A stretch of 64,000 nucleotides of DNA, taken from Drechslerella dactyloides. Lineage: Eukaryota > Ascomycota > Orbiliomycetes > Orbiliales > Orbiliaceae. Of the stretch, positions 1 to 14,604 are shown in pieces (within the stretch, counting starts at the first letter, position 1; every line of letters begins with the position of its first letter). The notes under the pieces are model-generated. The model had not been told where the DNA came from. It did no database searches and worked only from the letters and a program-made list of their open reading frames with translations. A program made the translations under genes and the position numbers. The stretch lies in NCBI GenBank assembly GCA_020064725.1, contig JAGTWJ010000017.1, forward strand, positions 5,005,449 to 5,069,448, in the 5' to 3' direction.

Positions 1-326
1 TTTAATAGAATTATAAGCTATGAGCTACCTAAGTCAACACATCAATATATCCCTACTATTCTATATATTAGATATTATGTATTTAACTAAGTCTGCTTTA
101 TCAATTAACTGATAACTTCTTCTTAGATTTTATTGGTTAATGTCTAAACTATAATATTTTAATAACTAGTCTATTTATTATTATTATTATATATTTTATT
201 TTATAGTTACTATTATATTTAATATATACTTATTTTTTTCTATTAAGAACCCTGTATGATAGTGACTGAGAGTCAGGGATTTCAGAGTGAAGTACATTCA
301 ACCTGGTCCTGGGCCGAAGTGTAACA
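1..326 (+). repeat. LTR-1 fragment (gypsy LTR), cut by window edge
   Basis: The right part of the roughly 650-bp LTR found complete at 35672-36321. It ends in the same words: the GAGAGTCAGGGA block, then CTGGGCCGAAGTGTAACA. Many C-to-T and G-to-A changes separate it from that less mutated copy. The left part lies outside the window or has been lost. Confidence 0.75.
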
Positions 327-2627
327 ATTATATCATTTTTTTAAGTACTTAATGACCTTGTGACTTCCTATTCAGGTAATTTTCGACTTTCTGCGCTAAG
401 TCCTAAAACAGCTTAGTCAGGTCTGATGGTACTTTGTTCGACCTGGCCAAATGGGCGCTTCTCGAAACCATAAGGCAGAAAATATGGCTGCCTACACAAG
501 CCTCTTCATGACGTTAGGATTAAAAATAGTTACAGCAAGATAACTCTATCTGGCATACCAAAAGGCAGAACATATACCAAAAAAACACTAATCAGGTGAA
601 AATTAAGGTATTACACTTTACACTAGTATGTTGGTGTGAATACACTTCACCCTAAAGTCTTGACTTAGTTGCTATTATACAGAGGTTTTTATAAAGGGAG
701 ATAAATATATAATGAATATAATATTTATAGAAATAAAGTAATTATATAATAATAATAGTAAATAAACTAATTATTAAAATACTATAATTTTTAATTATCT
801 TATAAAAAGCTATTTAGTATATATTTTAATAACTCCAAAAAAATTCCATTCTTTTTTCAAACCTAACTTATTTTTAAACTTCTATAATTTAGAATAATAA
901 CCCTTAAACATATTCTTTAATTTTATAGATTCAAAAATCTTTTAGTTATTTGGGCTGTAAATAAGCTTTTCTATATATTTAATAAGTTTTTTAATATTGA
1001 TAACCCTTATTTAAAGCTCCCCAATATTCCTTTCAAAATTTTTGATATTTAAATAGATTTTCTAGCAACTACTAATACTTTAAATTACTATAATAATACT
1101 AGCCATAATTAATAGTAGATTAATATTATATAAAGTTTGCTTTTGATATTTCTTATAAATCTAGATCCAGAACCCTATTATATTATAAAATACAGAATAT
1201 TATGTTTTTTTTACCTTTAAATTTCTGTTACTGGTTATTTTAATTTAAAAAACTATAGTATTATAAGTATTATTAGTACTGGAGTTTCTAATACAACTTA
1301 GCCACACAAGGCTATACAAGCTGTATGAGGCTGTAGTATAATACTAGGTTAATAAGATGTAGGATCTAGAGAAATTCTGTTTTATAAAAGTATAAAACTA
1401 GAAGATTTTGTAGTATTTTTGGATAATTCTAAGTTTTATTTTTGATCCTTTACTTAGTTTTTATATTGTAATATTATTAGATTATCTAAATTTAATGCTG
1501 TTTTTTGGATTCTTAGTTTGGTGTATTATAACTTACTCTTATATTTAAATAATTATTTGGGATGGATTGCTAGCTTAATAGTAAGAATTATATTATAGGC
1601 TGGATATGTGTCCTACTTGTGGAGCTTATAATAGTAGTTATTATTCTAGATAAATACTATCTACTACTGCTATAAGATAAAAAAAATAAAAATATATATA
1701 AGTTTAGCTAGATGAATTTATATAATATTATTATTATATATTTTTTATTTAGAATATATAGTATAATATCTATAATAAATATTGTTATTTAGATATATTA
1801 GAATTTTTTATTTATTAAAGTTGATTTAATGGTAGGTATTATTAGTAAAGCACTGATACTGTTATAATATAACATTAAATTAAACAACATTATCATAAAT
1901 AAACTAGTACCAAGGTTTTCAAAGATTTTATAATATAACTTTAAGAAAACAATACAAAAAAGCTAACTAATCTAAACTAAGATACTTAATAAGCCACTAA
2001 AACAATTCCTAATAGTAATAGTTAAACTCAAATCATAGTAAAACAATAGAATCAACAACATTATCACCAACTATCTAAGACATAAGAACATCCCCCAGAA
2101 GTTTACCTGTTTGCCTAGCTATAACAATCAGCTTTTCTATATAGATTATAAACACCTTTTTAAAAATATATCTTATAATAGATATAAGGTATATAAAATA
2201 GTGAAAAGGACCATTCACCAGCCTAATTAATTGTATATTTATTATAAATTAATTATATCCAGCAACTAGATTATAAAATATAATAAAACCAAAGATACTT
2301 TAATACAAAAATATAAGATACTATACTTTGAAATAAAAATAGTAAGATTAATAGATAAATTGTTTTTACTAATAATTTAAGATATTTATAATTATTCTAA
2401 TAATTATAAAAATAAGCTATGGTAACCTTATATAGTATTGTCTATTGCTATTTTTATAAAAACACTCTTATTTTAATTATTACCTAAAGATTAGAATAGT
2501 TTATCTAGACAAGTAGTTTCATTAATTTTGGATCCATAATAGTTATCTAAATTAATTCTGGTGAACAATAATAAACAATAAGAGTAATTAAACCAAAAAA
2601 ATTACTCTTAACCTGTCTATTACTAAA
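327..2627 (+). pseudogene. Decayed copy of the region upstream of a NACHT-type NTPase gene (copy 1)
   Basis: This stretch is a strongly AT-mutated duplicate of 49497 to about 52210. Matching landmarks include the TACTTAATGACCTTGTGACT word near 345, a TTACACTTTACAC-type LTR-1 remnant at about 631-790, and the TTACCTAAAGATTAGAATAG word near 2480. It stops exactly where the LTR at 2628 begins, in a word (CCTGTCTATTACTAAA) that reads CCTGTTACTGAA in the other copy and there continues into the NACHT domain. The gypsy insertion therefore cut the gene copy. No frame is open over a useful length. What the N-terminal part encoded is unknown. Confidence 0.6.
631..790 (-). repeat. Divergent LTR-1 remnant inside the NACHT-region duplication
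   Basis: It begins TTACACTTTACAC, followed by a CTTCACCCTAAAGTCTTGAC block and an ATACAGAGGTTTTTATAAAG block in the order expected of LTR-1 read on the minus strand. The same remnant with the same downstream junction is present at about 49787-50385, so it was there before the region was duplicated. Confidence 0.55.
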
Positions 2628-3265
2628 TGTTACACTTCAGCCCAGGACTGGGTCAAATGTACTTCACTCTGAAGTCCCTGACTCTTAATTACTATTATAT
2701 AGGGTTTTTAATGGAGAAAAATAAATATATATTGAGTATAATAATAATTGTGGAATAAAGTATATAACAATAATAGTAAATAAACTAGTTATTAAGATAC
2801 TATAATTTAGGTGTTAATTAATGAAAATCTAAGAGGAAGTTATTAATTAATCTAGTGAAATAGATTAGTTAAATATATGATGTCTAATATATAAAATAAT
2901 AGAGATGTGTTGTTGTGTTGTGTTTAATACTTAATAGTGAGTATTAATCAAGTCTTGCTTAATATTTAGTGGTGAGTGCTGATTAAGTTTTGTTTAGTAC
3001 TTAGTAGTAAGTACTAATTAAGTTTTTGTGAGTGGTTATATACTAGGAAAAGAATAATAGAGATTATTTCTTCTATATGATAGTATCTTAGATATAGGTT
3101 TAGGTTCTATATAAACTTATCTTACATAAATATACATTCTATATAGGAGCTTAATTTATAAAGTACATAAATATCATATTATTATATATTTTATATGGGT
3201 TAGGTACTATTAAAGAAATATAGTTAGTATAAGATATTTAGATATTAAATTATTATTTTATAATA
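2628..3265 (-). repeat. LTR-1, 3' LTR of the left gypsy element
   Basis: It starts TGTTACACTTCAGCCC and ends in a RIP-altered form of CTGTTATTCCATAACA, about 638 bp against 650 bp for the clean solo LTR at 35672-36321. The orientation agrees with the minus-strand gypsy coding remnants that follow. It is inserted in the NACHT-region copy on its left. Confidence 0.75.
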
Positions 3266-4514
3266 TTATTTTTTTTTTATAAGAATTAGTGATATACTAA
3301 TTTGTATATAAGATTTGGTGGTGTAGAATAAAATGGTATAGGTTTTTTATTATAATAGAATTAGATAATTAAATATATAAATTTTAGGGTAGTGGTATTT
3401 TTTTGGTTTTTTTTTTTTTTTGTAAAATATTTAGGTTTTAATATATCTTATTTAAATAATTTTAGATTAAATTTAAGAATATATAAAATCTAAATCTACT
3501 AGTAGGGTCTTCTTTAGTAAATATTATTATTATTATTTTATTTTTAAGATTAAGAAATTTAATTTTCTATAATAACTCTCTATAATATCTATATTTTAAA
3601 AAATCTTTAGTATATTATTATAGATATAAAGAAATATATTATATATTTTAAATAGAATTTATTATAATATAATATAGTTCTCTATAAATATTATTTCTTT
3701 TATAGTAATTTTTAGTAATTTTTATAATTTATTTTTTTAATATATTATATCTTTAAACTTTATTATTAGAAGATTATTAAACTATTTAAGATTTATTAAT
3801 ATTTTACTAAATCTTTAATTAAATTAGTTTATTTTTAATCTAAGATATTATATTGTAAGAAAAAAATAGAGTTAATTATTTTAAAACATAATAAAAACAT
3901 AATTTATAAACTTAAATTATTAAATATAAAGAATATTAAGAAAGATTATCCTTTTAATAAAAAAGATATTAATTTAAAAAATAAAATTTAGATTTTAATA
4001 AATAAATTTTTTAATAATATAAAATAATTAAATTTTGTATCTTTTAAAATAGTTTTTAATAATATTTCATTAAAGTCCAGCTTTATTAATTCTAAAATAT
4101 ATTAAATTTTATAATAATTTTTAGTATTATTTTTATAAAATTTCTTTTTATATAATTTGTAGTATATATGATTTTTTATATTATAATAGATAAATTTTAT
4201 ATTATTATTAAGGTAGATTCTTTTTAATATAATTATTATAATCAATTTTTTATATTTTAATATTCTTCTTAGATTTTTCTTAGAGTTATTATAATAGTAG
4301 ATTTTATCTTATTTAACAAGTATTAAATTTATTAAGATATTATCTAATAAATTCTAGTAAGATATTATCTTCTAGTTATTATAAAATTTTTTTTAGTAAA
4401 TAATTTTTTTATTTAATTAAAAATTTATTAATTAATATTTCTAAGTTATTTTTATAATTTAAGATTTTTTTAATTTTATATTTATTATAATTATTTTTTT
4501 TGATTTTTAAGTTA

Positions 4515-4763
4515 ACGTCAACAATAAGCGACTGGACCAGACAAGCGACCGGACCACCCCCCTTGTATATTTCTTTAATTTAATATAAAAAAAATTTAAA
4601 AAAATATTTTTAGATTTGTAATAGTTTATATAAACAAGATTAATTTTATTCTAATTTTAAATTAATTATTGATTAAGTTATCAATAAAAAGTGTTTTGGT
4701 AGGGTGTTGGTTTATATGGGGTGGTCCGCTCGCTTGTGTGGTCCGCTCGCTTGTGGAATACGT
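4515..4763 (-). mobile_element. 249-bp MITE with two different termini (copy 1)
   Basis: One end reads ACGTCAACAATAAGCGAC; the other, read inward from the right, reads ACGTATTCCACAAGCGAG. Each end has two AAGCG-type units, and the element is flanked by TA on both sides (4513-4514 and 4764-4765). It has exactly the same length and nearly the same sequence as 14605-14853 and 50101-50349, in the opposite orientation. It has no coding capacity and is probably mobilised by a pogo-like transposase that recognises the ends. Confidence 0.9.
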
Positions 4764-6911
4764 TATTTATTTCTTCTCTAAGTCTATCTAGTATAAATTT
4801 AAGTAAAATAATATAAAATGTTTTATAAATTTTTAAATTTCTAAAAATATAGAATTTAAATAAATATTCATTTAATTTTTTAATTATAGTATAAAATTTA
4901 AGTTTTTAAAAATTAAATTTCTAATTAGATTTTTTTGTTTTAATGTTTTTAATAAATAAATATATATTTTTTTTTTTTTTTAGAAAAGGTGTTTTTATTT
5001 TTTTTTTATTAGAATAATAAAATATAATTTTTATTATAAAATCTAGATTATTTTTTAGATATTTATATAATTTATTTATGATTTTAGAGTGGTTTTTAAT
5101 ATTAAGTATATTTTTTTTTATAGATAAAATTAATTATATAATTCATAAATTTTAGCTTTATAGTATTTTGTAAGATATATAATTTATAATTAAATATTTA
5201 AATAAATTATAAGTGAGTTCTGTTATAAATAATAGTTTTATTTAGTTATTCTATATATAATTAAAAATAATCTAAGATATATTTCAACTATTTAGATTCC
5301 TCTTTTAGAAACTCTATTAATTTAAATTTTTTTTTTGGTTATTATATTAAATTTAATATTTATAATATTTATAATATATTTCTAGTATTTATTATTAAAA
5401 AAAAGGTTTTTATTATAAATATATTTTTCTTATAATTTATATTAGCTAAATATTTATTTATTATAAATTATTAAGAGTTATTTTGTTCCCTAAGAACTAT
5501 TCCATAGTTCCAGAATAATAATTTTAATAAATCTATAAATAATAATTAGGATTTTATTATAGATTTAATTTATTAGAAAATCTCTTAAATATGATAATTC
5601 TTATATAAAGTTATAAATTATAATTTAAAATAATTTAATCAATATCTTATTAAATTATAAATATCTATAAAATACATATTTTGCTAATTTATTTCTTAGA
5701 TATAGGTTATATATCTTAATATAATTTTTAATTTATTATTTTATTTTAGATTAAAAGTATTATTATATAATAAATTCTTGTATTCTTTTAATTTTTAAAT
5801 AATTGTATATAGGTATATTATAATATAATTATAGGATTTTAAGTTATAATTTTTTGTCTAAAATATAAAAAAAAATTTTTAAAAAAATATATCCATCTTT
5901 TAAAATAAAAGGTGTAGTGATTTCTTTAAGATTCTACAATATTTTTTTTATTATTATATTTTTTAGTAGCTTTTTTTTAGTTTTATAATTATTTTAGATT
6001 CTATTTTATAAATAATAAGATTAAATTCTTTATTAATAATAATAATATTTTTTTATTATTCTAAAATTATTTTTTTATTTATAGAAATATTTTCTATTAA
6101 ATTAGATTATTAGTTAATAATATTAACTCTAATATTTTCTTTTTTTAAAAAATAAATAATTTTTATATTATATTTATTAAATATTTCTTATTATTGAATT
6201 TAGTATTTGTTAAATTCTTTTATTATTAAAAAGTAAGTAAGATTTTTATAATTAGAGAATATTTTAAATAATTTTATAATTTATAAATAGATTTTTTATT
6301 TTTTATAAATATATAAGATAGTTATAAGTTTTTTATTATATATTAGGTATCTAATTTCTATAATATTAAATTTATATAATAGATAAACAACTAAATACCA
6401 TTTTTAATTAAATTATTTTTGTAATAAATAGATTTCTAAAATTACTATAAAAATGTTAGTTTTTGTTTATATTAATGATTTAGGGTTATATAGTTTAAGA
6501 ATTGATATTAAAATAAAAACTTTTTTTAAAATTTAAAAGGTTTTAATTCTTTTTTTAGTTATTTTAAATTATATATTTTTTTTTGTTAATTTTGAGAAAA
6601 TAAAAGTTAGGTAGTTGTATTCTTAAATAAATTATTAGTAATAATTGTATAATTTTAAAAAGATTTATATTTTCTTAAGTATTTTTAATATTAATTAGTC
6701 TTGTATAATTTGTATTTTTTTTAAATCTATTTATATCTTATATAAAATTATAATAATTCTTAAAAATTTAACTTTAATAATTTTAAATTTAGATTTTTTT
6801 AACTTAATTTTAAGCTTATATTAATTTAAGATTTTAAGAATTTAATTAATATATTTTTAATATTTATTAAAATTTATATTATAAATAAAAATATTATCTA
6901 AATATATTATA

Positions 6912-8802
6912 ACGTCAATGATAAGCGGCCGGCACAGACAAGCGAGCGGCACAGCTCCCCACCCCACCCCAACAAAAAGTCCAGCTATATCACCACTACC
7001 AAATAGTTTCCCACCCTAGGGGTAAGAAACCATTTACTTAGATTCTAAAGATACTTATTAGTAGGTTTGAATATTATGCCTGGTCTTACTATAGTTATTA
7101 TAGTAGTATATATGTATAATGCTATTTTCTGGCTAAGAGGTATGTTGGTGTTTTGGAGGGGCTGGCTGTTTAACTATTTTGTTTATAGTATTGCTGTCTA
7201 GGATTCTGTTAGTCTGATATATAGTTAGTATGCCTTTATATTATATATACTGTTTTTTTAGCTACTGGTGCTTATTTAGTAGCTTATTTGTGGAGTAAAG
7301 TGTTGTGTTCTTTGTGTATATAAACGCTATTTGGTGTATTATTATTTGTGTTTTTTTAGATAGTTGGTCTATAGTTGTTAGTAATGATATAAGAGAGCTA
7401 TTCTAGTGCTAGGTAATCTAGTTTTTGATTAGATCTGTTTGTAGGCTAGTTTTTAATAGATTTAATGGTGTTTTTGTAGTCTAGGTAGCTGCTGTATTTA
7501 TGGTATCTGGGTATAAATTTACTAAAATAGCTGCTGGTAACTGTATATCTAGCTTTAATAGAACACTGTTAAGATTATAAGGTATAATATTAGTTTTAGT
7601 AAAACTGTTGTGTATATTTTTAAGTGTTATTGCAGTAGTAAATATTTTGTGAAACCTGGAAAGGAACTCTAGTTTAAAGATATGGTTAATATGTATATAT
7701 ATTAAAGTCTCTATCTTATAACTATATACCTGTTTTAATGGCTTAAAACAGCTAATATCTAATAACTGAAGGATATATAAAGAATATAGTAGTATGTAGA
7801 TAATAATAATCTTTTGTTCTTAGTAATATAGTTTGAAGGCTACTGAGTAGTAGCTTTCATAACCATCTAAGATTAATAATTAATAGTCTGAAAAGTAACA
7901 CCACACTATAAATTTGTTAAAGTACTTTAGTTATTCAAAAACTAGCTTATTTATTATTTAGCCATTGTTAAAAAGTATAACTACCCAATCTTTTAATAAA
8001 TTAATTCTTATATACTAGCTTACTAGATGGTACTTTCCAGTAAAAATAATAAATAGTGGTACTATATATTTTTCTATACCTATCCCCTAGATAACTATTA
8101 CCTATTTATGGCTTCTAGACTGTATAAGCTTTGCTTTATTATATATTTCAGTACCTATTACCATGGTAGTTATAGATATTATGCCCATTACAAAACCAGT
8201 TTTATTAAAATTATAGATATTATTATTTATAATACCATATTTGGCCTTTACTACCTCTATTAGCTGAAATTATTTGTTTATAAGTACCAAATCTTCACAT
8301 TTTATTTGTTAATAATTATACTTCTTAGAAAAATATATTTATAATTTTAGGTAGTATTTAATAAAGTTACCAACCCATTTTTTATTAATATATTAAATAT
8401 TATTACTACTATATATTGATAGTAGCTAATTGATTATATCCTTCATATTAAATAACCTAAGATAAAAAAACCATATAGATAGTTTAAGTATATACTAAAC
8501 AACAATATTTTTTTTTAATTATATAAAATTCTGTGACTTTAGGGTATTTTTACTATATAAAGGGTAGCTATTGTAATAATATACTAAGATTCTATATAAA
8601 ATATTATATAATTTAGTAGCTGTTTAAATACTTAAAATTTCATTTTTTTTTAATGTTTTAATAGCTAAAGTAATATAGGATTCAGCTGTAGTAGCAGCTA
8701 TTGTTATGGTTATAATAGTATATAATATTGAAGGTAGCTTGTTAGGGGTGCTTTAAGAGGTGTGCTGGTCACTTGTCTGTGCCGGCCGCTTATCATTGAT
8801 GT
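6912..8802 (-). mobile_element. Pogo/Fot1-like DNA transposon A, full length, RIP-inactivated
   Basis: 1891 bp bounded by TA (6910-6911 and 8803-8804). The left end is ACGTCAATGATAAGCGGC and the right end is its complement with one C-to-T change. The subterminal unit carries a GGCACAG tag. The minus strand has the decayed reading frame of a Tc1/mariner-superfamily, Fot1/pogo-type transposase (DDE_1 family), recognised by alignment with the better preserved element at 15523-17413: the region before the C-terminus, the LKLDIQL-like motif and a SRFHKIF-like motif can be read near 7560-7690. Many stops are present. It shares its length and end sequences with 31435-33325 and sits at the junction of two gypsy remnants. 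Confidence 0.85.
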
Positions 8803-9011
8803 TATTATTTTTTATAGTATAAAAATAAATCTAAAGAAGGTATAAATTATATAAAATTAGTTAATACTAAAAATATTTAAAGAAGTATAAGTTTTTTTAG
8901 GATTGTATAATTATTATTAATAATTTATTTAAAAATATAATTATTTAATAATTGCTTTTTTGGAATTAATAAAAAAAGATGTTTATTTTGAAATAATAAG
9001 AAAAAGAATTA

Positions 9012-12000
9012 ACGTATTCCACAAGCGAGTGGACCACACAAGCAAGCAGACCACCTCAACACCCTACCCTAGTAAAAATATTAGTTTTACAGCTATATTG
9101 CTATTACACTAGGCTATATATATACTAATTTACTTAGTTATATATTTAAAATACTTATTAGTATATTTAAATATTATACCTAGATTTACTATAATTATTG
9201 TAGTAAATTATCTTTTTAAAAGTAGTCTCTAGCTAAAAACTATTTTAATAATTTAGATATTTTATTTACTCACCTTATCTACTTATAGTATTATTATCTA
9301 GAATTTCACTAGCTTAGTATATAATAAGTATATCTCTATACTATATATATTATCTTTTTATTTGTTAGCATTTGCTTAATATCTTATTAATAAAATATAA
9401 TATTATATTTTCTACTTATATAAGCATTAATTAATATATTATTATCTATATTTTTTTAGTAAATTAGTCTATAGTAGTTAGTAATAATATTAAAAAACTA
9501 TTCTAATACTAGATAATCTAATTTTTAATAAATTCTAATTATAAACCAATTTCTGAAAGATTTATTAAGGTTTTTATTATCCAAGTAGTTACTATATTTA
9601 TAATATTAAAATATAAATTTATTAAGGTAGATACTAATAGCTGTATATCTAGTTTTAAAAAAACCCTATTAGAATTATAAGATACAATACTAGCTCCAAC
9701 AAAACTACTATATATATTCTTAGATATTATTATAATAATAAATACCCTATAGAATCTAAAAAGAAACTCTAGCTTACTGATATAATTGATATATATATAT
9801 ATTAAATCCTCTATTTAGCAATTATATACCTACTTTAATAGCCTAAAGTATCTAACATCTAATAACTAAAGAAGATGTGAAGAATATGGTAGTATATAAA
9901 TTATAATAATCTTATACTTTTGATAATAAAATTTAAAAAATACTAAGTAATAGCTGTTATAGTTATTTAGGACTAATAACTAGTAATTTAAAATACAGTA
10001 CTATATTATAAAGTAGTTAAAATATTTTAACTATTCTATAGTAATTTTATTTGTTGTCTAACTATTATTAGAGAGTATAATAACCTAGTTATTTAGTAAA
10101 TTGGTTTCTATATACCAGCTAGCTAGGTAGTATTAACTAGTTAAGATAATAAATAGTAGTATTACTTAATCTTCTATATTTATTTCTTGAATAATTATTA
10201 TTTATTTATAATTCCTAGGTTGTAACGTATTCCACAAGCGAGCGAACACCCCAAGCAAGCAAACACCCTCCCTACCCCACTTTAACAAAAATACCACCTT
10301 CACTACCATACTATTGTTAGGATGGCGTGGGAAATCTATGCTGTGTTAGCCTTAATTCTTAAGATGTTTTTTGATAGGTTTGGATATTATGGTTGGGCTT
10401 ACTATAGTGGTTATAGTGTAGTATTCTTTTAAAAATAGCCTCTAGTTGGGGGTTATTTTGGTGGTTTAGATATTCTATCTACTTATTCTATTTATTTATA
10501 ATATTATTATTTAGGATTTTATTAGCTTGGTGTATAATAAGTGTGTTTTTCTGTTGTATATGCTGTTTTTTTACCTACCAACACTTAGATAGTATCTGGT
10601 TTGTAGAGTGTAGTGTTATATTTTCTACCTGTATAAGTATTAGTTAATATATTATTATTTATGTTTTTTTAATGAACTGGTCTATAGTAGTCAGTAATGA
10701 TGTTGGAGAGCTATTTAGATGTTGGATAATTTAGTTTTTGATAAGTTTTGATTATAAGCTAACTTTTAAAGGGTTTATTGGTGTTTTTATTATCTAAGTA
10801 GCTGTTGTATGTGTAATATTAGAGTGTGAATTTACTGGGGTAAACGCTAATAACTGGATATCTAGCTTTAAGAAGACCCTATTAAAATTATAAAATACAA
10901 TCCCAGCTCCAGTAAAGTTATTGTGTATATTTTTAGATATTATTATAGCAATGAATATTTTATAAAATCTAGAAAGGAATTCTAACTTGTTGATATGATT
11001 AATATCCATACACACTAAGTCCTCTATTTGGTAACTATATATCTGTTTTAATGGTTTAAAGTATCCAATATCCAACAACTGAAAAAAATATAAAGAATGT
11101 AGTAGTATATAGATTATAATAATCTTATACTTTTGATAATAAAGCTTAAAAATAATTAAATAATAGTTTTTATAGTTATTTAAAATTAATAATCAGTAGT
11201 CTGAAATACAGTACTATACTGTAAATTGGTTAAAGTGTTTTATTTATTCCATAGTAAGCTCATTTATTATCCAGTTATTATTAGAGAGTACAATAACCCA
11301 GTCCTTTAATAAACTAGTCTCTATATATTAACTAACTAGATAATATTTATTAACCAAAATAATAAATAGTAGTACTATCCAACCTTCTATATATATCTCC
11401 TAAATAATTGTTACCTATTTACAATTCCCAGGCTGTGCCAGCTTTACTTTATCACAGATTTCAGCACCTATAACAACTATAATAGAGGAGATTATATCTA
11501 TTATAAAGCCTATCTTATCAAAATTGTATATATCATTATCCACAATACCATACTTAGCTTTTACAGCTTATATAAACTATAATTAATCACTAATAAGCTT
11601 ATAATTTTCGCATTTAACCCACTAATAGTTATACTTTTTAAACAGGTATATTTAAAGCTCCAAACAGTGTTTTACAAAATTTACTACCCAGTTCTTGCCA
11701 ATATAATATAAGCTATTGTTAGTATATATTAATAGCAGCTAATTAGCCATATTTTTCATACTATTTAATCTAAAATAAAAAGATCATATATACAGCTTAA
11801 GTATATACTAAACAATAATATCTTTTTTTAATTATATAAAATTTTATAATTTTAGTATACTATTATTCTATAAAAGGTGTCTATTATATTAGTAGATAAG
11901 AATTATTTAAAAAATATTATATAATTTAGCTGTTGCTATAATATTTAATTTTTTATTTTTTTCTAAAACTCTAATAGCTAAGATTATTCAGAATTTAATT

Positions 12001-12798
12001 GTAGAGGCTGTTATTATAGTGGTTGTGGATGTAAGTAATAATAAAGAAGAAAAGGGGGTGAGGTTGCTTAGTGGGGTGTTCACTCGCTTGGGGTGTTCAC
12101 TTGCTTGTGGAATACGTTACTAGTTTAGTTTTATTATATATTTTAATTCCTATAATAATTATAGTTATAGAAATCATACCTATTACAAAATTTATCTTAT
12201 TAAAATTATAGATATTATTATTTATAATACTATACTTTACTTTTATTATTTATAAAAGCTAAAATTACTTTTGAATAAAATCCAGATCTTTATATTTAGC
12301 TTACTAATAATTATACTTTCTAGATAAATATATCTGGAATTTTAAATAGTATTTTATAAAGTTTGCTATTTAATTTTTATTAATATATTATATACTATTA
12401 TTAGTATATATTAATAATAATTAATTAACTATATCTTTTATATTACTTAACTTAGAATGAAAAAACTATATAAATAATTTAAATATATACTAAACAATAA
12501 TATCTTCTTTTAATTTTATAAAGTTTTATAATTTAAGAGTATTATTTATCTTTAAAATATAATTATTATATTAGTATAATAGAGTAGTATAAAGGATATT
12601 ATAAAGTTTAATAGTAGTTTAAATATTTAATTTTTAATTTTTTTCTAAAATTTTAATAATTAAAATAATTTAAAATTTAGTTATAGTGGTAGTTATAATA
12701 GTAGTTGTAAAAGTAATATGGTGTGGAAAAGGAGTGGTTATATTAGTATTGAGAGGTGGTCTGCTTATTTGTGTGGTCCGTTTACTTGTGGAATACGT
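9012..12798 (-). mobile_element. Pogo/Fot1-like DNA transposon E, split by insertion of transposon F
   Basis: The ends read ACGTATTCCACAAGCGAG and its complement, flanked by TA (9010-9011 and 12799-12800). Subtracting the inserted element F and its duplicated TA leaves 1892 bp, the same as 28279-30170. The subterminal unit carries the tag GACCAC. The transposase frame lies on the minus strand and is heavily mutated, with A/T saturation. Codons corresponding to the C-terminal half lie near 9540-9800 and those of the DDE core beyond the insertion. Confidence 0.85.
10225..12117 (-). mobile_element. Pogo/Fot1-like DNA transposon F, nested inside E
   Basis: 1893 bp flanked by a TA duplication (10223-10224 and 12118-12119). 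The ends read ACGTATTCCACAAGCGAG with the tag GAACACC; the right end carries two such units. The minus strand keeps a 94-codon open stretch (10794-11078) whose words NHINKLEFLSRFYKIF and FTGAGIV are characteristic of the region after the DDE core of fungal Fot1/pogo transposases (NHITKLEFL...F and F.GAGLVPF in relatives). The rest is interrupted by stops. It is less decayed than its host E, as expected for a later insertion. Confidence 0.9.
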
Positions 12799-14604
12799 TA
12801 AAACTTTTTAAATATTAAAAGAAATATTTATTTTAATATTTATTTTTAAATTTTATAATTTAAAATTATTAGTATAAATAGAAATTGATATTTTTATAGT
12901 AGTCTTAGAAGTTTATTTATTGTAGAAATAATTTAATTAGAAATGGTATTTAGTTATTTATTTATTATATAAATTTGATATTATAAAAATAAGATATTTT
13001 ATATATAATAAAGAATTTATAGTTATTTTGTATATTTATAAAAAATAAAAAATTTATTTATAAATTATAGAATTATTTAAAGTATTTTTGGATTATAAGA
13101 ATTTTATATACTTTTTAATAATAAAAGAATTTAGTAGATATTAAGTTTAATAATAAAAAATATTTAATAAATATAATATAAAAATTATTTATTTTAAAAA
13201 AAAAGAAAATATTAGAGTAGATGTTATTAGCTAATAATTAGACTTAATAAAAGATATTTTTATAGATAAAAAAATAATTTTAGAATAATAAAGAAATGTT
13301 ATTATTATTAATAAGAAATTCAATATTACTATTTATAAAATAAAACTAGAAATAGCTATCTAATTTAAGAAAAATTATTAAAAAGATATAATAGTAAAAA
13401 AAATATTATAAAATTCTAAAAAAATTATTATCTCTTTTTTTATAGAAAATAAGTATATTTTTTTTAAAGATTTTTTTTATATTTTAAATAAAAAAATATA
13501 ATTTAAAATCTTATCATTATATTATAACATACCTATACATAAACATCTAGAAATCAAAAAAATATAAAAATTTATTATATAATAATACTTTTAGTTTAAA
13601 ATAAGATAATAGATTAAAAATTATATTAAAATTTATAATTTATATTTAAAAAATAAATTAGTAAGATATATATTATATAAATATTTATAACTAAATAAGG
13701 TATTAACTAAATTATTCTAAATCATAATTTATAATTTTATATAAAGATTATTATACTCAAAAAATTCTTTAATAAATTAAATATATAATAAAATCTTAAT
13801 TATTATTTACAAATTTACTAAAATTATTATTCTAGAATTATAGAATAATTTTTAGGAAGTAGAATAATTCTTAATAATTTATAATAAATAAGTATTTAAT
13901 TAATATAAATTATAAGAAAAATATATTTATAATAGAGATCTCTTTTTTAATAATAAATATTAAAAATATATTATAAATTTATTAAATATTAAATTTAATA
14001 TAATAATTAAGGGAAAAGTTTAAATTAATAAAATTTTAAAATAAATAATTTAAATAATTGAAATTTATCTTAGATTAGTTTTTAATTATATATAAAATAA
14101 TTAGATAAAATTATTATTTATAGTAGAATTTATTTATAATTTATTAAAATATTTAGTAATAAATTATATATTTTATAAAGTATTATAAGATTGGAATCTA
14201 TAAATTATATAATTAATTTTATTTATAAAAAAAAAAATATTTAATATTAAAAAATATTTTAAATTTATAAATAAATTATATAAATATTTAAAAAATAGTT
14301 TAGATTTTGTAGTTAAAATTATATCCTATTATTATAATAAAAAAAAGATAAAAATACCTTTTCAAAAAAAAAAAAAAAAATATTTGTTTATAAAAAATAT
14401 TAAAATTAAAAAATTTAATTAAAAATTTGATTTTTAAAAATTTAAATTATATATTATAATTAAAAAATTAAATAAATATTTTTTTAAATTTTACATCTCT
14501 AAAAATTTAAAAATCTATAAAATATTTTATATTACTTTACTTAAACCTATATCAAACAGACTTAGAAAAGAAGTAGATAATTTAAAAATTAAAAAAAACA
14601 ACTA

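Larger units (their letters stand above)
2628..6911 (-). mobile_element. Left Ty3/gypsy retrotransposon, RIP-degraded, 5' part missing
   Basis: Extremely AT-rich DNA that is an inverted, diverged copy of the right gypsy element (8803-19350): for example 4780-4860 mirrors 14500-14570, and 4250-4510 mirrors 14880-15100. Read on the minus strand, the 6200-6330 interval corresponds to the RNase H region and about 5000-5600 to the integrase and following C-terminal region of Ty3/gypsy Pol. The 3' LTR is 2628-3265, and a 249-bp MITE is inserted at 4515-4763. The element ends abruptly at the pogo transposon at 6912, so the 5' LTR, gag and part of pol are gone. Stop codons occur every few codons, so no product can be made. 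Confidence 0.75.
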